NCBI GenBank assembly: GCA_013200995.1
Contig: CP053688.1
Coordinates: 4,402,001 to 4,466,000, forward strand
Source: Arthrobacter citreus
Lineage (GTDB): Bacteria; Bacillota; Bacilli; Bacillales; Bacillaceae_G
Direction of reading: 5' to 3'
DNA: 64,000 bases
Shown: positions 33,173 through 43,364 of the stretch, piece by piece
How the letters are laid out: each line of letters starts with the position of its first letter
Position numbering within the stretch: position 1 is the first letter of the stretch
Notes under the pieces: generated by a model
The model's input: the letters and a program-made list of their open reading frames with translations, nothing else
Told to the model about the DNA's origin: nothing
Databases searched by the model: none
Translations under genes and position numbers: made by a program

Positions 33173-35698
33173 ATGATAAATACAATAATTGATGCTGAAT
33201 TACCTGCGAATATACAGAAATTAAACAAAGACATAATGCATTTTCCAATGATTACACCTATTAATCCTGAAATGCATAAAACGACATTTAAAGGTGTATC
33301 TAGAACGGTTATGTTAGATCGATATGCATTTAAAGATATTAAGCTTAAAACTTTAGGAGTAGGTGACCTAGTTGTTTTAACATATAAGGATGATCCAAAG
33401 TTTCCTCGTCGTGGATATGGTGAAGTAATTGCAATTGACTATAATGATGAAGAAGTAACTGTTCAGTTAGATTCTCAATTTGAGGATGGGGCAATGATTA
33501 CAGTTGCATTTAATAAAGTCGACAAGCCACTTGAAATCTTCTATGAACAAATTGCAGACCGTGTAGCACGTGGACTTGCATCTGCAGAAACTCCAGAAAA
33601 ATTCTCCGAAGTAAAAGATATGTTTTATGAAATTTTAGCGAACAAAACATTTGTACCAGCGGGACGTGTGTTGGCTGGTGCGGGAACAGGGGCTTCAACT
33701 ACATTTTTTAACTGTTATGTTATGCCTCATATTCACGATTCTCGCGATGGGATTGGTGAACACCGTAAGAAAGTAATGGAAATTATGTCACGTGGTGGTG
33801 GCGTAGGGACGAACGGATCAACTTTACGTCCAAGAGATACAATTGTATATAGTGTGAACGGGCGATCAAGTGGATCAGTATCTTGGTTACACGATTTATC
33901 TGAACTAACAAACTTAGTCATTCAAGGTGGTTCAAGACGTGGGGCACAAATGATTATGATGAATGTAAATCATCCTGATATCGTAGAATTCATCGTATCG
34001 AAAAACCAAAATCCAAAGGTTTTACGTTATATAGCACAAACAACAAAATCGAAATTAATTCGTGAAGAAGTAGAGCGCAAATTAAAGTTTGAGCCAATTA
34101 GTACAACTGAAAAGGCTGCTTTTGAAGCTTTAATTCAACTTGCAACAAATGACGGAAAGCTGGATACACCTGAAGTAGAGCAAGCAAAAGAACTTCTTAA
34201 AGATGGCGGTAAATATTCAGTTCATAATCCTGAGTTTTTAACTGGTGCAAATATATCAGTTTGTTTAACAGATGATTTTATGAAAGCAGTTGAAAATGAC
34301 GGGGAATACAAGCTTCAATTCCCGGATTTAGAAAACTATGACGATGAAATGCGTTTAATTTATGATCAAGAATGGCAGGAATGTGGAGATGTACGTGAAT
34401 GGGCAGCGCGTGGATACGGTGTAAGAACATACAACACTATAAAAGCAAAAGAGCTTTGGGATTTAATTAATGTGTGTGCTACTTATTCAGCTGAGCCTGG
34501 TATCTTCTTCTTAGATAATGCAAACAAAATGACAAATGCTGTATCGTATGGTCAAAAAGTAGTTGCAACAAACCCTTGTGGAGAGCAACCACTAGCTCCA
34601 TACTCGGTTTGTAATTTAGCAGCAGTTAACTTAGCGGAAATGACTGAAAATGGTAAAGTTAACTGGGAAAAGTTAAAACGAACCGTTCGAATCGGGACGA
34701 GAATGCAAGATAACGTAATTGATGCAACTCCGTATTTCTTAGAAGAGAACACGAAGCAAGCAAAAGGAGAACGACGTATTGGATTAGGTGTAATGGGATT
34801 ACATGATTTACTAATCCGTTGTGGTCTTGTGTATGGTTCAGAAGCTGGAAACAAGCTAGTAGATCAACTTTTTGAAGCAATTGCTACTGCTGCTTATGAA
34901 ACTTCAATTGAGTTGGCGAAAGAAAAAGGTGAATTTCCTTTCTTATCAACATTTGAAGATGGTAGAGAACGTTTTATTAACTCAGGATATATGAAAAAAA
35001 TGCCTGAGGAAATTCGTGAAGCTGTATTAGAAAATGGTATTCGTAACTCCCACTTATTAACAATCGCTCCTACTGGAAGCACTGGAACGATGATGAATGT
35101 TAGTACAGGGCTTGAACCTTATTTTAATTTCGTATACTTCCGTTCAGGACGTCTAGGTAAATTCATACCAGTTGTAGCAGATATCGCGTTAGAGTGGTTA
35201 GAAGCTAATGGTTATGAAGTAACGGAAGAAAATGTTTATGAGATGATTGAACATTTACCAGAACAATTTGTTGGAACGATGGATCTTTCTCCAGAAGCTC
35301 ATGCAGATGTTCAATGTATTATCCAAAGATGGATCGATTCTTCAATCAGCAAAACGGTTAATGCTCCTAAAGGTTACACTGTTGAACAAGTAGCGAAAGT
35401 GTATGAAAGATTGCATAAAGGTGGTGCGAAAGGCGGAACGGTTTATGTAGATGGTTCTCGTGACGCTCAAGTGTTATCACTAACAAATGAAGAAAATGAT
35501 TTTACAACTGTAGAACTAGAAGCAGTTGAAAATGTTGATACGCAAAATAATCAAGATCAAATTTCTCCAACGAAAACAGGTAATGTAGGTGTAGAAAACG
35601 GAGACACTTGTCCAATCTGCTTGGTTGGTACTGTAGTTGAACATGGTGGTTGCAATACATGTGATAACTGTCAAGTACAGCTAAAGTGTGGAATATAA
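33173..35698 (+). CDS. nrdJ: Adenosylcobalamin-dependent (class II) ribonucleotide reductase
   Basis: 841 aa from ATG 33173. It reduces ribonucleotides to deoxyribonucleotides using adenosylcobalamin to make the thiyl radical, independent of oxygen. Seen: FVPAGRVLAGAGTG, FFNCYVMP (first redox Cys), the GGGVGTNGSTLRP substrate loop, ISVCLTDDFM, active-site NPCGEQPL with radical Cys469 and Glu471, and PTGSTGTMMNVSTGLEPYF. The C-terminal tail has a CPIC...GGCNTCDNC cluster that relays electrons. GAGGAGG lies 8 bp before ATG; GTG 33170 is an in-frame alternative. Single gene with its own promoter and terminator. It implies cobalamin supply; no class I genes or cobalamin riboswitch are in the window. 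Confidence 0.93.
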   Translation: MINTIIDAELPANIQKLNKDIMHFPMITPINPEMHKTTFKGVSRTVMLDRYAFKDIKLKTLGVGDLVVLTYKDDPKFPRRGYGEVIAIDYNDEEVTVQLDSQFEDGAMITVAFNKVDKPLEIFYEQIADRVARGLASAETPEKFSEVKDMFYEILANKTFVPAGRVLAGAGTGASTTFFNCYVMPHIHDSRDGIGEHRKKVMEIMSRGGGVGTNGSTLRPRDTIVYSVNGRSSGSVSWLHDLSELTNLVIQGGSRRGAQMIMMNVNHPDIVEFIVSKNQNPKVLRYIAQTTKSKLIREEVERKLKFEPISTTEKAAFEALIQLATNDGKLDTPEVEQAKELLKDGGKYSVHNPEFLTGANISVCLTDDFMKAVENDGEYKLQFPDLENYDDEMRLIYDQEWQECGDVREWAARGYGVRTYNTIKAKELWDLINVCATYSAEPGIFFLDNANKMTNAVSYGQKVVATNPCGEQPLAPYSVCNLAAVNLAEMTENGKVNWEKLKRTVRIGTRMQDNVIDATPYFLEENTKQAKGERRIGLGVMGLHDLLIRCGLVYGSEAGNKLVDQLFEAIATAAYETSIELAKEKGEFPFLSTFEDGRERFINSGYMKKMPEEIREAVLENGIRNSHLLTIAPTGSTGTMMNVSTGLEPYFNFVYFRSGRLGKFIPVVADIALEWLEANGYEVTEENVYEMIEHLPEQFVGTMDLSPEAHADVQCIIQRWIDSSISKTVNAPKGYTVEQVAKVYERLHKGGAKGGTVYVDGSRDAQVLSLTNEENDFTTVELEAVENVDTQNNQDQISPTKTGNVGVENGDTCPICLVGTVVEHGGCNTCDNCQVQLKCGI

Positions 35699-35705
35699 GT
35701 TATGG

Positions 35706-35735
35706 AAAAAGAAGCCAATTGAGGCTTCTTTTTTT
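35706..35735 (+). terminator. Rho-independent terminator of nrdJ
   Basis: AAAGAAGCC and GGCTTCTTT with a 5-6 base loop, followed by more T residues. Confidence 0.93.
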
Positions 35736-35791
35736 CATACTTTTTTACTCAGTGAATAGATTGAATTGTATGGTAGAGACTAAATTGAGAT

Positions 35792-35833
35792 ATAGATTGT
35801 GAAGCAAAATCATAGTCAATCTATGGTTTTTTT
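35792..35833 (+). terminator. Terminator-like hairpin in front of selO
   Basis: ATAGATTG pairs with CAATCTAT across a 17-base loop and runs into GGTTTTTTT. It lies 52 bp before the selO start. Either a back-up terminator for nrdJ or a leader attenuator. Confidence 0.55.
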
Positions 35834-35884
35834 GATATATGTAGAGAGAATATATTGGAGAAAAATATGGAAAAGGGGGATTAG

Positions 35885-37351
35885 ATGACACAGGGAAATG
35901 GCGCAGGATGGAATTTTGATAATAGTTATTCAAAGCTACCAGAATTCTTTTTTGCTATTCAAGACTTAAATCCAGTCAGTTCACCAGAATTAGTTGTTTT
36001 AAATAAGCCATTAGCAGAATCTCTTGGTTTAGATGTTCAAGCACTTCAAAACGAAGAAAGTATAAATGTTTTTGCTGGGAATCAAATTCCAGAAGGTGGA
36101 TTACCGCTTGCTCAAGCATACGCAGGTCATCAGTTTGCTCATTTTAATATGCTTGGGGACGGAAGAGCATTATTGTTAGGCGAACAGATTACTCCAAATA
36201 ATGAGCGATATGATCTACAACTTAAAGGGTCAGGTAGAACGCCTTATTCAAGAGGTGGAGATGGTCGTGCAGCACTTGGGCCGATGCTAAGGGAATATAT
36301 AATTAGTGAGGCAATGCACGCCTTAGGGATTCCTACAACACGGAGCCTAGCCGTAATAACGACGGGTGAGCAGATTCAACGTGATACTAGACTACCAGGT
36401 GCAATCATGACTCGGATTGCTGCTAGTCATATTCGTGTAGGTACGTTCCAGTATGTTTCAAGATGGGGCAGTGTAAATGAGTTAAAAGATCTTGCTGATT
36501 ATACGATAAAAAGGCATTATCCAGAAATAAAAAGTGATGATCCGAATCGTTATCTTTTATTGCTAAAGGGAGTTATTAAAAGGCAAGTTTCATTAATTAT
36601 CAAATGGCAAATGGTTGGGTTTATTCATGGAGTAATGAACACTGACAATATGACAATTAGTGGAGAAACAATTGACTATGGTCCATGCGCATTCATGGAT
36701 ACGTATGATCCTGCAACAGTTTTTAGTTCAATTGATCTCCGTGGTCGATACGCATATGGTAATCAACCAAAAATGGCAGGTTGGAATTTGGCGCGTTTTG
36801 CTGAAACAGTTTTACCTTTATTGCATGATGACCAAGAAAAGGCGCTAGAAATAGCACAAGATGCAATTTCTGAATATCCTATTGCTTATGTTGATAATTG
36901 GGTAGCTGGAATGAGGAAAAAAATAGGATTATTTAATGAAGAGGAACAAGATAAATCATTAATTGATGAATTACTTGAAATAATGGAAAAGAATAAAGCG
37001 GATTATACGAATACGTTCAGAGCATTATCATATGGGCAGCAAGATGAACCGTTGTTCGAAACTACTGAATATAAAAAATGGGAAAACCAGTGGCAAAAGA
37101 GACTAAATAGACAATCAGAATCAAAAGAAGAATCTCTTCAACTGATGAAAGACAACAACCCTACGGTCATTCCGAGAAACCATCGAGTAGAAGAAGCATT
37201 AGAAGCAGCGACTAAAGACGGAGATTATAGTGTAATGGAGAAGTTGGTTAAAGTACTTTCTAATCCATTTGTTAAGTCTAAAGAACAAGTAAATTATTGT
37301 TCACTTCCACCTGATCCGGATCGTCCTTATCAAACTTACTGTGGAACTTGA
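35885..37351 (+). CDS. selO: SelO (YdiU) family protein adenylyltransferase
   Basis: 488 aa pseudokinase-fold enzyme that AMPylates proteins, known from E. coli SelO in redox stress. Seen: [36 protein letters not shown] (nucleotide loop), the active-site HGVMNTDNM, and a C-terminal YQTYCGT with the conserved Cys that is selenocysteine in eukaryotes. Bacterial proteins have Cys, as here. AAAGGGGGATTAG precedes ATG. Monocistronic. Length and motifs are complete, so the gene is intact. Targets in Gram-positive bacteria are not known. Confidence 0.93.
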   Translation: MTQGNGAGWNFDNSYSKLPEFFFAIQDLNPVSSPELVVLNKPLAESLGLDVQALQNEESINVFAGNQIPEGGLPLAQAYAGHQFAHFNMLGDGRALLLGEQITPNNERYDLQLKGSGRTPYSRGGDGRAALGPMLREYIISEAMHALGIPTTRSLAVITTGEQIQRDTRLPGAIMTRIAASHIRVGTFQYVSRWGSVNELKDLADYTIKRHYPEIKSDDPNRYLLLLKGVIKRQVSLIIKWQMVGFIHGVMNTDNMTISGETIDYGPCAFMDTYDPATVFSSIDLRGRYAYGNQPKMAGWNLARFAETVLPLLHDDQEKALEIAQDAISEYPIAYVDNWVAGMRKKIGLFNEEEQDKSLIDELLEIMEKNKADYTNTFRALSYGQQDEPLFETTEYKKWENQWQKRLNRQSESKEESLQLMKDNNPTVIPRNHRVEEALEAATKDGDYSVMEKLVKVLSNPFVKSKEQVNYCSLPPDPDRPYQTYCGT

Positions 37352-37370
37352 TTAAACTTTACTATATAAA

Positions 37371-37404
37371 AGTGCTACCCTTAATTTGGAGGTAGCATTT
37401 TTTT
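37371..37404 (+). terminator. Rho-independent terminator of selO
   Basis: GTGCTACC and GGTAGCAT around an 11-base loop, then TTTTTT. Confidence 0.9.
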
Positions 37405-37499
37405 ATAATCATTTAAGAATTTGAGCATACATTTTGAATATATCTCTAAAATTTACTATATTGGTAAAAGTATATTAAAAGTTTTCGGATTCATAAAAT

Positions 37500-37530
37500 T
37501 AGAGGGGAAGCATTTCCCTCTTTTTATTTT
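37500..37530 (+). terminator. Terminator-like hairpin 25 bp upstream of the EamA gene
   Basis: AGAGGGGAA pairs with TTTCCCTCT with a tiny GCA loop and continues into TTTTTATTTTT. Its place between any promoter in 37405-37490 and the start codon suggests transcriptional attenuation or a short RNA. No known riboswitch was recognised upstream. Confidence 0.6.
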
Positions 37531-37555
37531 TAATCGATAGGCTAAAGAGAAAGAA

Positions 37556-38485
37556 GTGGAGAAGTTGAAGAAGCAACAAATTTACATCATTTTATTTTGT
37601 ATTATGGTGGTATGGGGATTTAATGTTATTGCTACAAAAGTTCTAGTAGAAAACTTTATGCCTGTTACGATGACAGCAATTCGCGTATTTACTGCTGGGG
37701 TAAGTGTTTTTATTATTTTATTTTTAATTAAAAAAGTTCGACTACTTACTAAGAGGGAATTTGGGTATGTATTTCCTGCGATGTTATTAAATGTAGTCGC
37801 ACATCATTATTTTTTATCGATTGGTCTTTCTCAAACTTCAGCATCAAACGGGGGCCTAATACTCGGGATGGGGCCACTTTTAACAGCCTTACTGTCAGTT
37901 TTCTTTTTAGGTAGTGTAATGACCTTTGTTAGAATTTTAGGCGTTTTATTTGGATTTGCAGGAGTTGCTTTTATTGTCTTCCAAAGTGGTGGCGGATTTC
38001 ATGGAGTGTCACATGGAGATTTTTATGTGTTTTTAGCAATTTTAGCTCAAGCTTCAAGTTTCGTGTTAATTAAAAAAGCTTCTAAAACTTTAGACCCAAG
38101 ATTAATGACTGGATACATGCTAGTAATGGGATCAATCATTTTATTTGGAATCAGTCAAATACTTGAGCCAGATGGATTGGCAAGTATGGTACATCATTCT
38201 GCTGGAATTTGGGCGGTATTTTTTGCATCTGCAGTTGTTGCTACAGCTATGGGGCATATGCTATATAATTTTGCACTTGGCAAGGTTGGTACAACAGAGG
38301 CAGCAATATTTTTAAATCTAAATCCGTTTTTTTCTCTAATTGGAGCGGTACTATTTTTAGGAGAAAAAATCGTTTTAACACAAGTAGTCGGCTTTATTTT
38401 AATTTTAATCGGTGTGCTGTTCGGTTCAGGGGTTTACGAAGATCTATCACGTAAAATTAAAAGGGATAATCAATTTCAAGCTTAA
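37556..38485 (+). CDS. EamA/DMT-family membrane exporter
   Basis: 309 aa with ten membrane helices arranged as two EamA repeats (about 8-140 and 153-290). First repeat has WGFNVIATKVLVENFMPVTM, second ends LNPFFSLIGAVLFLGEKI. The family exports metabolites, often amino acids or purines. The start is GTG 37556 with only an A/G-rich site (AAAGAGAAAG) in front. A terminator-like hairpin in the leader may control it. The substrate cannot be told from the sequence. Confidence 0.88.
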   Translation: MEKLKKQQIYIILFCIMVVWGFNVIATKVLVENFMPVTMTAIRVFTAGVSVFIILFLIKKVRLLTKREFGYVFPAMLLNVVAHHYFLSIGLSQTSASNGGLILGMGPLLTALLSVFFLGSVMTFVRILGVLFGFAGVAFIVFQSGGGFHGVSHGDFYVFLAILAQASSFVLIKKASKTLDPRLMTGYMLVMGSIILFGISQILEPDGLASMVHHSAGIWAVFFASAVVATAMGHMLYNFALGKVGTTEAAIFLNLNPFFSLIGAVLFLGEKIVLTQVVGFILILIGVLFGSGVYEDLSRKIKRDNQFQA

Positions 38486-38501
38486 TTCAATATGATTACT
38501 T

Positions 38502-38535
38502 AAGACAATTTACCTAAAGGTGATTGTCTTTTTTA
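38502..38535 (+). terminator. Rho-independent terminator, similar to 45618
   Basis: AAGACAAT and ATTGTCTT stem with inner TACC/GGTG pairing and TTTTTT tail. The terminator at 45618 has nearly the same sequence. Confidence 0.92.
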
Positions 38536-38640
38536 TTTTGTCTAAGAAAATGAAATTTAATCTTTACATTTCATGAAAAAAAACTTGCTATTTAGGGCAT
38601 ATTAAAGAGTATTCATACTATTTGGAAGGACCTCTTGATT

Positions 38641-38976
38641 ATGACAACAATCGATCCTAGAACTCACTCGTTAAATTCAGAAATAAATGAATCAGAAATT
38701 CCTAGTTGGTTTTTAAAACTAAATAAGCTTAAAGCTAATTTTAATCATATTGAAAATGAATCGCAGTTTTATGAACAGTTTTTAACCTTCTTAACTAATG
38801 AAGAAACAGCGCTAGAGCTACAATATAAAAATTTAAAGCATATTGAAAAGTTGGAGAGAGAAATCCAATTATTAGAAGAGCGTTATTCGAAAGTAATGCA
38901 ATCAAAGCTTGGTAAAATAATTCGATTTTATTGGAAGTTAAAAAGATGGGCTATAAGAAAGATAAAAGGTAGGTGA
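38641..38976 (+). CDS. Small helical protein, first gene of the polysaccharide cluster
   Basis: 111 aa. After an N-terminal polar stretch, residues about 55-85 have coiled-coil spacing (IEKLEREIQLLEERYSKVM), followed by SKLGKIIRFYWKLKRWAIRKIKG, a basic amphipathic end likely to lie on the membrane. Coiled-coil plus basic helix endings of this kind precede or are fused to glycosyltransferases in teichoic and surface polysaccharide clusters. GGAAGGA lies 10 bp before ATG 38641. Only 7 bp separate it from the glycosyltransferase gene, so the two are probably coupled; a membrane-targeting partner is my inference. Confidence 0.7.
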   Translation: MTTIDPRTHSLNSEINESEIPSWFLKLNKLKANFNHIENESQFYEQFLTFLTNEETALELQYKNLKHIEKLEREIQLLEERYSKVMQSKLGKIIRFYWKLKRWAIRKIKGR

Positions 38977-38983
38977 GTTATTT

Positions 38984-41236
38984 TTGAACAAGTTTGAAAT
39001 TCAACAAAGACTAGAAGAAATTGAAAAAATGAAAATCGAAATATACCAACGAATGAAGAGAGAAATCCCTGAGGACTCTAACTTTTCAAAATATCATTTC
39101 AAAAAGCTAGTAAATGGTATTAGCGTAATTGTCCCAACATATAAAGGCGAAAAGGTTATAACTAAGTGCATTGAATCATTAAATGAACAAACCCTTTCAT
39201 CAAAATATTTCGAAGTCATCTTTATTATTAACGGAGAAAAGGATCAAACGGAAGAGATTTTGATGCAATTTATAAAAGAGCAAAGTATAAATCACTTCAA
39301 AGTTCTTTATTCAGAAGCAGCTAGTGTTTCGGCGGCAAGAAATATGGGGATTCAAGAAGCATCTAAAAAATATATTACTTTCTTAGATGATGACGATTAT
39401 ATTTCTACTAATTATCTTGAGAAACTGTTTAATCACGCTGATGAAGATTCAGTAGTTATTTCACAAGTTGTCGATGTGGATCTAAATGGAAACATGAATC
39501 CCAATAACCCAATTAACTCCCAAATTAAAAGAGCGTTGGATAATAAACTTTATACTTATAATGACTTGAATAGTGTTTTAACAATGAACGCTTGTAAACT
39601 AATACCAACAAAGAATGTAAAAACCCAGCACTATTCTGTCGGATTAAAAAGTGGAGAAGATGTAGTATTTTTTACTAAATTATTTGCTTCACATTACTTT
39701 CATCTTAAAGTTGTGCCATTAGAAGAGCATGCAATTTATTATCGAGTTTTAAGAGATAACTCGGTTTCTAGACGTGAAAATTCATTTGAGTTTAATGTAA
39801 TAGAGCGTCTTCAAGTAATGAAACATCTTGATGTTTTACTTGGAGAAACAAATAGTCCTACAATTCAACAATTCATTAAAGGGAAGATACACGCTCAATA
39901 TGGATTTATAGATCGGTATATAAATAATAGCAATGAATTGAGAGAAAAAGTAACTGAAGAAGTAAATAAACATCGTTTTGTCTATTTCCCTTATTTTAGG
40001 CTATACAATGGTGAGGCACGTTCTTTAATAATTTCTTATTGTTTTCCACCTTATGTTGATACAAGTGGCACTGTGATGGCTAAACGTATTATCGAAAATA
40101 ATGAAGTAGTGGACGTCATTTATAATGATATGTCAAAGGTAAGAGAAACTGATTATCGTCAAAATGCAATGGTGGATGGGTTTATTCTTAATAGGATGGA
40201 AATATCATCTGCTAGTAGTTTTAAACAATGGAAATCAATGAAAGATTTTATAAAAAAATCTCTAAAGGAAATTAAATTTAAAGAAAAAAAAAATGGTACA
40301 TATCATAAAGTTTATAGCCGAGCACTCTGGCCAGCTTCACACTTTTTGGCATTTGAATATAAACTAAAAAATCCAAAAGTAAGATGGATTGCGGAGTTCT
40401 CAGATCCAATCCTTTTGGATATTCAAGGAAATGAGCGTAAGTCTGCAATTATTGATTTAGGGTTTTATAAAAAGGTTAATGCCCTTTTAAAGAAAAATAA
40501 ATTCCCACTAGCGTTTAATAATAATATGTTTTTTTGGTGTGAATATATTGCTTATGCATTTGCAGATGAAATTGTGTTTACAAATGAAAATCAGATGAAG
40601 TACATGTCCGAAATGTTCCCGTTGCAAGAAATGAAAGAAGTCATTTTAAATAAAGCAAAAATATGTAATCAACCGACATTACCGAAGCAATATTATCATG
40701 TTAAGGCAAGTAAATATGGAATTGATCCAAGTAAAGTAAACCTAGGGTATTTTGGTACATTTTATCAAACGAGAAAATTAAATGAATTAATAGAAGGGCT
40801 TAAAATAACGAAGCCTGAATTAAGAGATAAAATTAAACTTCATATTTTTACTTCTGATCCAAAGGCTCTAGCAAATGAATTATCAGGAGAGACAATTGAA
40901 CAAAATATTAAAGTTAATCCGTACGTTAACTTTTTAGAGTTTTTGAATTTTACTACGAAATTTGATTGTCTAGTTGTAAACGATGCATTCACGAAAGATT
41001 ATAAAGATATTAATCCTTATTTACCGTCGAAATTGAGCGATTATAAAGGTAGTGGGAATAATATTTGGGGGATTTTTGAAAAAGGTAGTATATTAAGTAG
41101 ATTTGATACGAAATACAAGTCAGAAATTGGTGATACAGAAGGAGCCGCTAAAGTTTTTGAATCTTTAGTTATGGAGAAGATCATTCAACAAATCAACCAA
41201 TTTGATGAAGAATTACCAAATGAGAAATTAAATTAA
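38984..41236 (+). CDS. Two-domain glycosyltransferase (GT2 plus GT-B-like half)
   Basis: 750 aa. After a coiled-coil-like N-terminus (1-30), a GT2 domain with ISVIVPTYKGE, ASVSAARNMGI and metal-binding FLDDDDYIS (about 45-330). The C-terminal part (about 345-745) opens with SLIISYCFPPYVDTSGTVMAKRI, an N-terminal GT4-like glycine/proline motif, and contains NLGYFGTFYQTRKL and INPYLPSKLSDYKGSG, as in GT-B donor domains. The protein may add two sugars in turn to a teichoic acid or capsule-type polymer. The start is TTG 38984 with AGGTGAG upstream. Cytoplasmic face of the membrane. No flippase or polymerase gene follows; an LtaS-like enzyme does. Confidence 0.82.
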   Translation: MNKFEIQQRLEEIEKMKIEIYQRMKREIPEDSNFSKYHFKKLVNGISVIVPTYKGEKVITKCIESLNEQTLSSKYFEVIFIINGEKDQTEEILMQFIKEQSINHFKVLYSEAASVSAARNMGIQEASKKYITFLDDDDYISTNYLEKLFNHADEDSVVISQVVDVDLNGNMNPNNPINSQIKRALDNKLYTYNDLNSVLTMNACKLIPTKNVKTQHYSVGLKSGEDVVFFTKLFASHYFHLKVVPLEEHAIYYRVLRDNSVSRRENSFEFNVIERLQVMKHLDVLLGETNSPTIQQFIKGKIHAQYGFIDRYINNSNELREKVTEEVNKHRFVYFPYFRLYNGEARSLIISYCFPPYVDTSGTVMAKRIIENNEVVDVIYNDMSKVRETDYRQNAMVDGFILNRMEISSASSFKQWKSMKDFIKKSLKEIKFKEKKNGTYHKVYSRALWPASHFLAFEYKLKNPKVRWIAEFSDPILLDIQGNERKSAIIDLGFYKKVNALLKKNKFPLAFNNNMFFWCEYIAYAFADEIVFTNENQMKYMSEMFPLQEMKEVILNKAKICNQPTLPKQYYHVKASKYGIDPSKVNLGYFGTFYQTRKLNELIEGLKITKPELRDKIKLHIFTSDPKALANELSGETIEQNIKVNPYVNFLEFLNFTTKFDCLVVNDAFTKDYKDINPYLPSKLSDYKGSGNNIWGIFEKGSILSRFDTKYKSEIGDTEGAAKVFESLVMEKIIQQINQFDEELPNEKLN

Positions 41237-41307
41237 AACCGACGATATTTTTTATGAAGCTACTTCTAAATTGAGAGTAGCGATTAATTATAAAGGGTAG
41301 ATGTTTA

Positions 41308-43083
41308 ATGGTTAAAAAAAGCTTTCATTTCCTAGGACCAATTCTTATAGGGTTGGTCTGTAGTTATTTACTTGTTATCTGGTCTCATAATTATTTGTGG
41401 AAAAACGATGTGAAACTTTATCAGAATTGGATGCTAACAGATACTTTTAAATGGAACTTTTTGATTGTATCAGTTATTGTTTCCATCATTGTGATCGGTC
41501 TGTATGCCCTTGGCTATAGCGTTTGGTGGATTTTAGTGTCGATTGTCGGGGCATTAGGAATATTCTCTTATGCACTATCGGAAAAAATAAAATATACTGG
41601 AGAGCCATTTCATCCGAGTGATTTACTTTTTCTGCGTGATCCAATCGTCTTTATTCAATTTTCAAAACTTCCTTCTATTCTAAAATGGAGTGGCCTATTT
41701 ACAATTATAGCTTTTATAGGTTTAGGCACTTATTTTGCCTATAAAAAATGGAGAAATGCTTCTAAAAGGAAAAATGCTTTCCGCTTCCTATTAATCGTTT
41801 CACTAGGCGTGTTTTTTTCATTTGGGACTAAAGAAGGGTATGCTTATTTTGTTAAATATTCAAATGTAAAATATATTCCTTGGAATTACGAAACTAGCGT
41901 AGAAAGATATGGTATGTATCCAACATTTTTAGTAACGTATATAAACAGTAAAAAAGAAGAGCCTAAGTTAGCTCCTAATGTAAAAGATGGAATTATTAAT
42001 GAGTTAAAATCATCGAAACCACTAACGAAGCCTGCACAATTACCGGATATTTTAGTGATCCAAAGTGAGGCTTATAATACTTTTGATGGTACGAAATTAA
42101 CATGGAATACCGATCCAAATGCACCCCTTCGTTCAATAAAAGAAGGGATTCATGGGACTTTAATCAGTAACACATTTGGAGGCCGAACAGCTAATGAGGA
42201 ATTTGAAATCTTGACTAGCCTAAAATTAAAACGGAAATTGGAAGAGCGTACTCCATATCAAGAAGGAAAAATGGGAAATAGAGAAATGCCTAGTTTCGTT
42301 CAGGATGTTAGAAAATTAGGTATGGATCCAATTGCGCTTCATCCTTTTAAAACAACCTTTTTTAAAAGAAAAGAAGTTTATCCTCACTTAGGGTTTAATC
42401 AGTTCTTGTCTGAAAAAGATTTAACATCATGTGAAAAATTTGGTTCTTATATATCTGACGACTGCAGCTCCAAAAAAGCATTATCCTTAATTAATAAAAA
42501 AGGGAGTCAGTTTGTTTTCTTTGTGACAATGCAGAACCACTTTGATTGGCATAAAGGTCGCTTTCCGGAAGAAAATATTAAAGTAAGTGGAGTTCCAATG
42601 GATGACGCGTTAAAAGAAAAAGTGGGAAGCTATGCAAGTGGTATTTATAAAAGTGGAAATTCGCTTGTCTCAGTATGGCAGGAAATCAAAAAACGTAAAA
42701 ATCCTACAATCGTCCTTTTTTATGGTGACCATCGTCCAACATTTGGTGATAAAAAAGAAACTTACGAGCAGTGGGGAGCTCCGGTAGAGAAGATCGAAGA
42801 AGAAGATTGGTATAATGAAACTCCTATGTGGATTTGGAGTAATGACAAAAATACAATGGACAAGATTAAGAATTATTCAAAGCCATTTTTACAAAATGGT
42901 AATCTTAAATTAGAATCATATGAAATTGGACCACTTCTAATGAAGATTCTTACGAATAATCAGATTGAACAATCTTGGTATGATTGGGTACTTAAAAATC
43001 ACTCAAATGATGTTTGGGATTGGATCATTTATGATCGAGTATATGGTGAAGGTATTACTTTTAATAATAGCATTCATCAATAA
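41308..43083 (+). CDS. LtaS-like membrane phosphoglycerol transferase / sulfatase-fold enzyme
   Basis: 591 aa. Five N-terminal membrane helices (to about residue 185), then an extracellular sulfatase-fold domain. Active-site elements in place: metal-binding Glu in IQSEAYNTF, nucleophile Thr294 in GGRTANEEFE, TMQNHFDWH and YGDHRP. In LtaS the matching Thr accepts glycerol phosphate from phosphatidylglycerol to build lipoteichoic acid. The N-terminal half differs from LtaS/YfnI, so it may modify a different polymer. GGGTAG precedes ATG. It follows the glycosyltransferase by 71 bp without a terminator; together they suggest synthesis of a phosphoglycerol-decorated surface glycan. That the substrate is lipid-derived is inferred. 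Confidence 0.82.
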   Translation: MVKKSFHFLGPILIGLVCSYLLVIWSHNYLWKNDVKLYQNWMLTDTFKWNFLIVSVIVSIIVIGLYALGYSVWWILVSIVGALGIFSYALSEKIKYTGEPFHPSDLLFLRDPIVFIQFSKLPSILKWSGLFTIIAFIGLGTYFAYKKWRNASKRKNAFRFLLIVSLGVFFSFGTKEGYAYFVKYSNVKYIPWNYETSVERYGMYPTFLVTYINSKKEEPKLAPNVKDGIINELKSSKPLTKPAQLPDILVIQSEAYNTFDGTKLTWNTDPNAPLRSIKEGIHGTLISNTFGGRTANEEFEILTSLKLKRKLEERTPYQEGKMGNREMPSFVQDVRKLGMDPIALHPFKTTFFKRKEVYPHLGFNQFLSEKDLTSCEKFGSYISDDCSSKKALSLINKKGSQFVFFVTMQNHFDWHKGRFPEENIKVSGVPMDDALKEKVGSYASGIYKSGNSLVSVWQEIKKRKNPTIVLFYGDHRPTFGDKKETYEQWGAPVEKIEEEDWYNETPMWIWSNDKNTMDKIKNYSKPFLQNGNLKLESYEIGPLLMKILTNNQIEQSWYDWVLKNHSNDVWDWIIYDRVYGEGITFNNSIHQ

Positions 43084-43121
43084 AATAGTATCCGAAAAAT
43101 CCATTTTTTGACTTTATACAG

Positions 43122-43149
43122 AAAGGGCCAAAACGGTCCTTTTTTTTTG
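43122..43149 (+). terminator. Rho-independent terminator of the polysaccharide unit
   Basis: AAAGGGCC and GGTCCTTT with an AAAAC loop and a T8 tract. Confidence 0.92.
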
Positions 43150-43315
43150 ATAATAAATTGGCATTATACTGATTTACAAGTGATTCTTTAGCTTTTTAAA
43201 AAGATTTTTACATAAAATGGTTCGTTTGGAAATATATACAAAAAGCGAATCATACTTTGGCAAAATATTCAAATTATATATTTGTTTTTTTAGAAAATAA
43301 TGAGTTTTTTTGTAG

Positions 43316-43350
43316 TATAATCTTCTGGTTGACAGTTTAATAGATTGTCA
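43316..43350 (+). promoter_or_regulatory. Promoter -10 and inverted repeat before the lyase gene
   Basis: TATAAT at 43316-43321 is followed by the inverted repeat TTGACAG...TTGTCAG (about 43328-43351) just before the ribosome site. No good -35 lies 17 bp upstream, so an activator or alternative sigma factor may be needed. The repeat could be an operator. Confidence 0.4.
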
Positions 43351-43364
43351 GATTAGGAGGAACT

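Noticed and set aside
35745..35884. Cobalamin or other riboswitch near nrdJ/selO
   Set aside because: Only one simple hairpin is present; no B12-box or other known aptamer core was seen.
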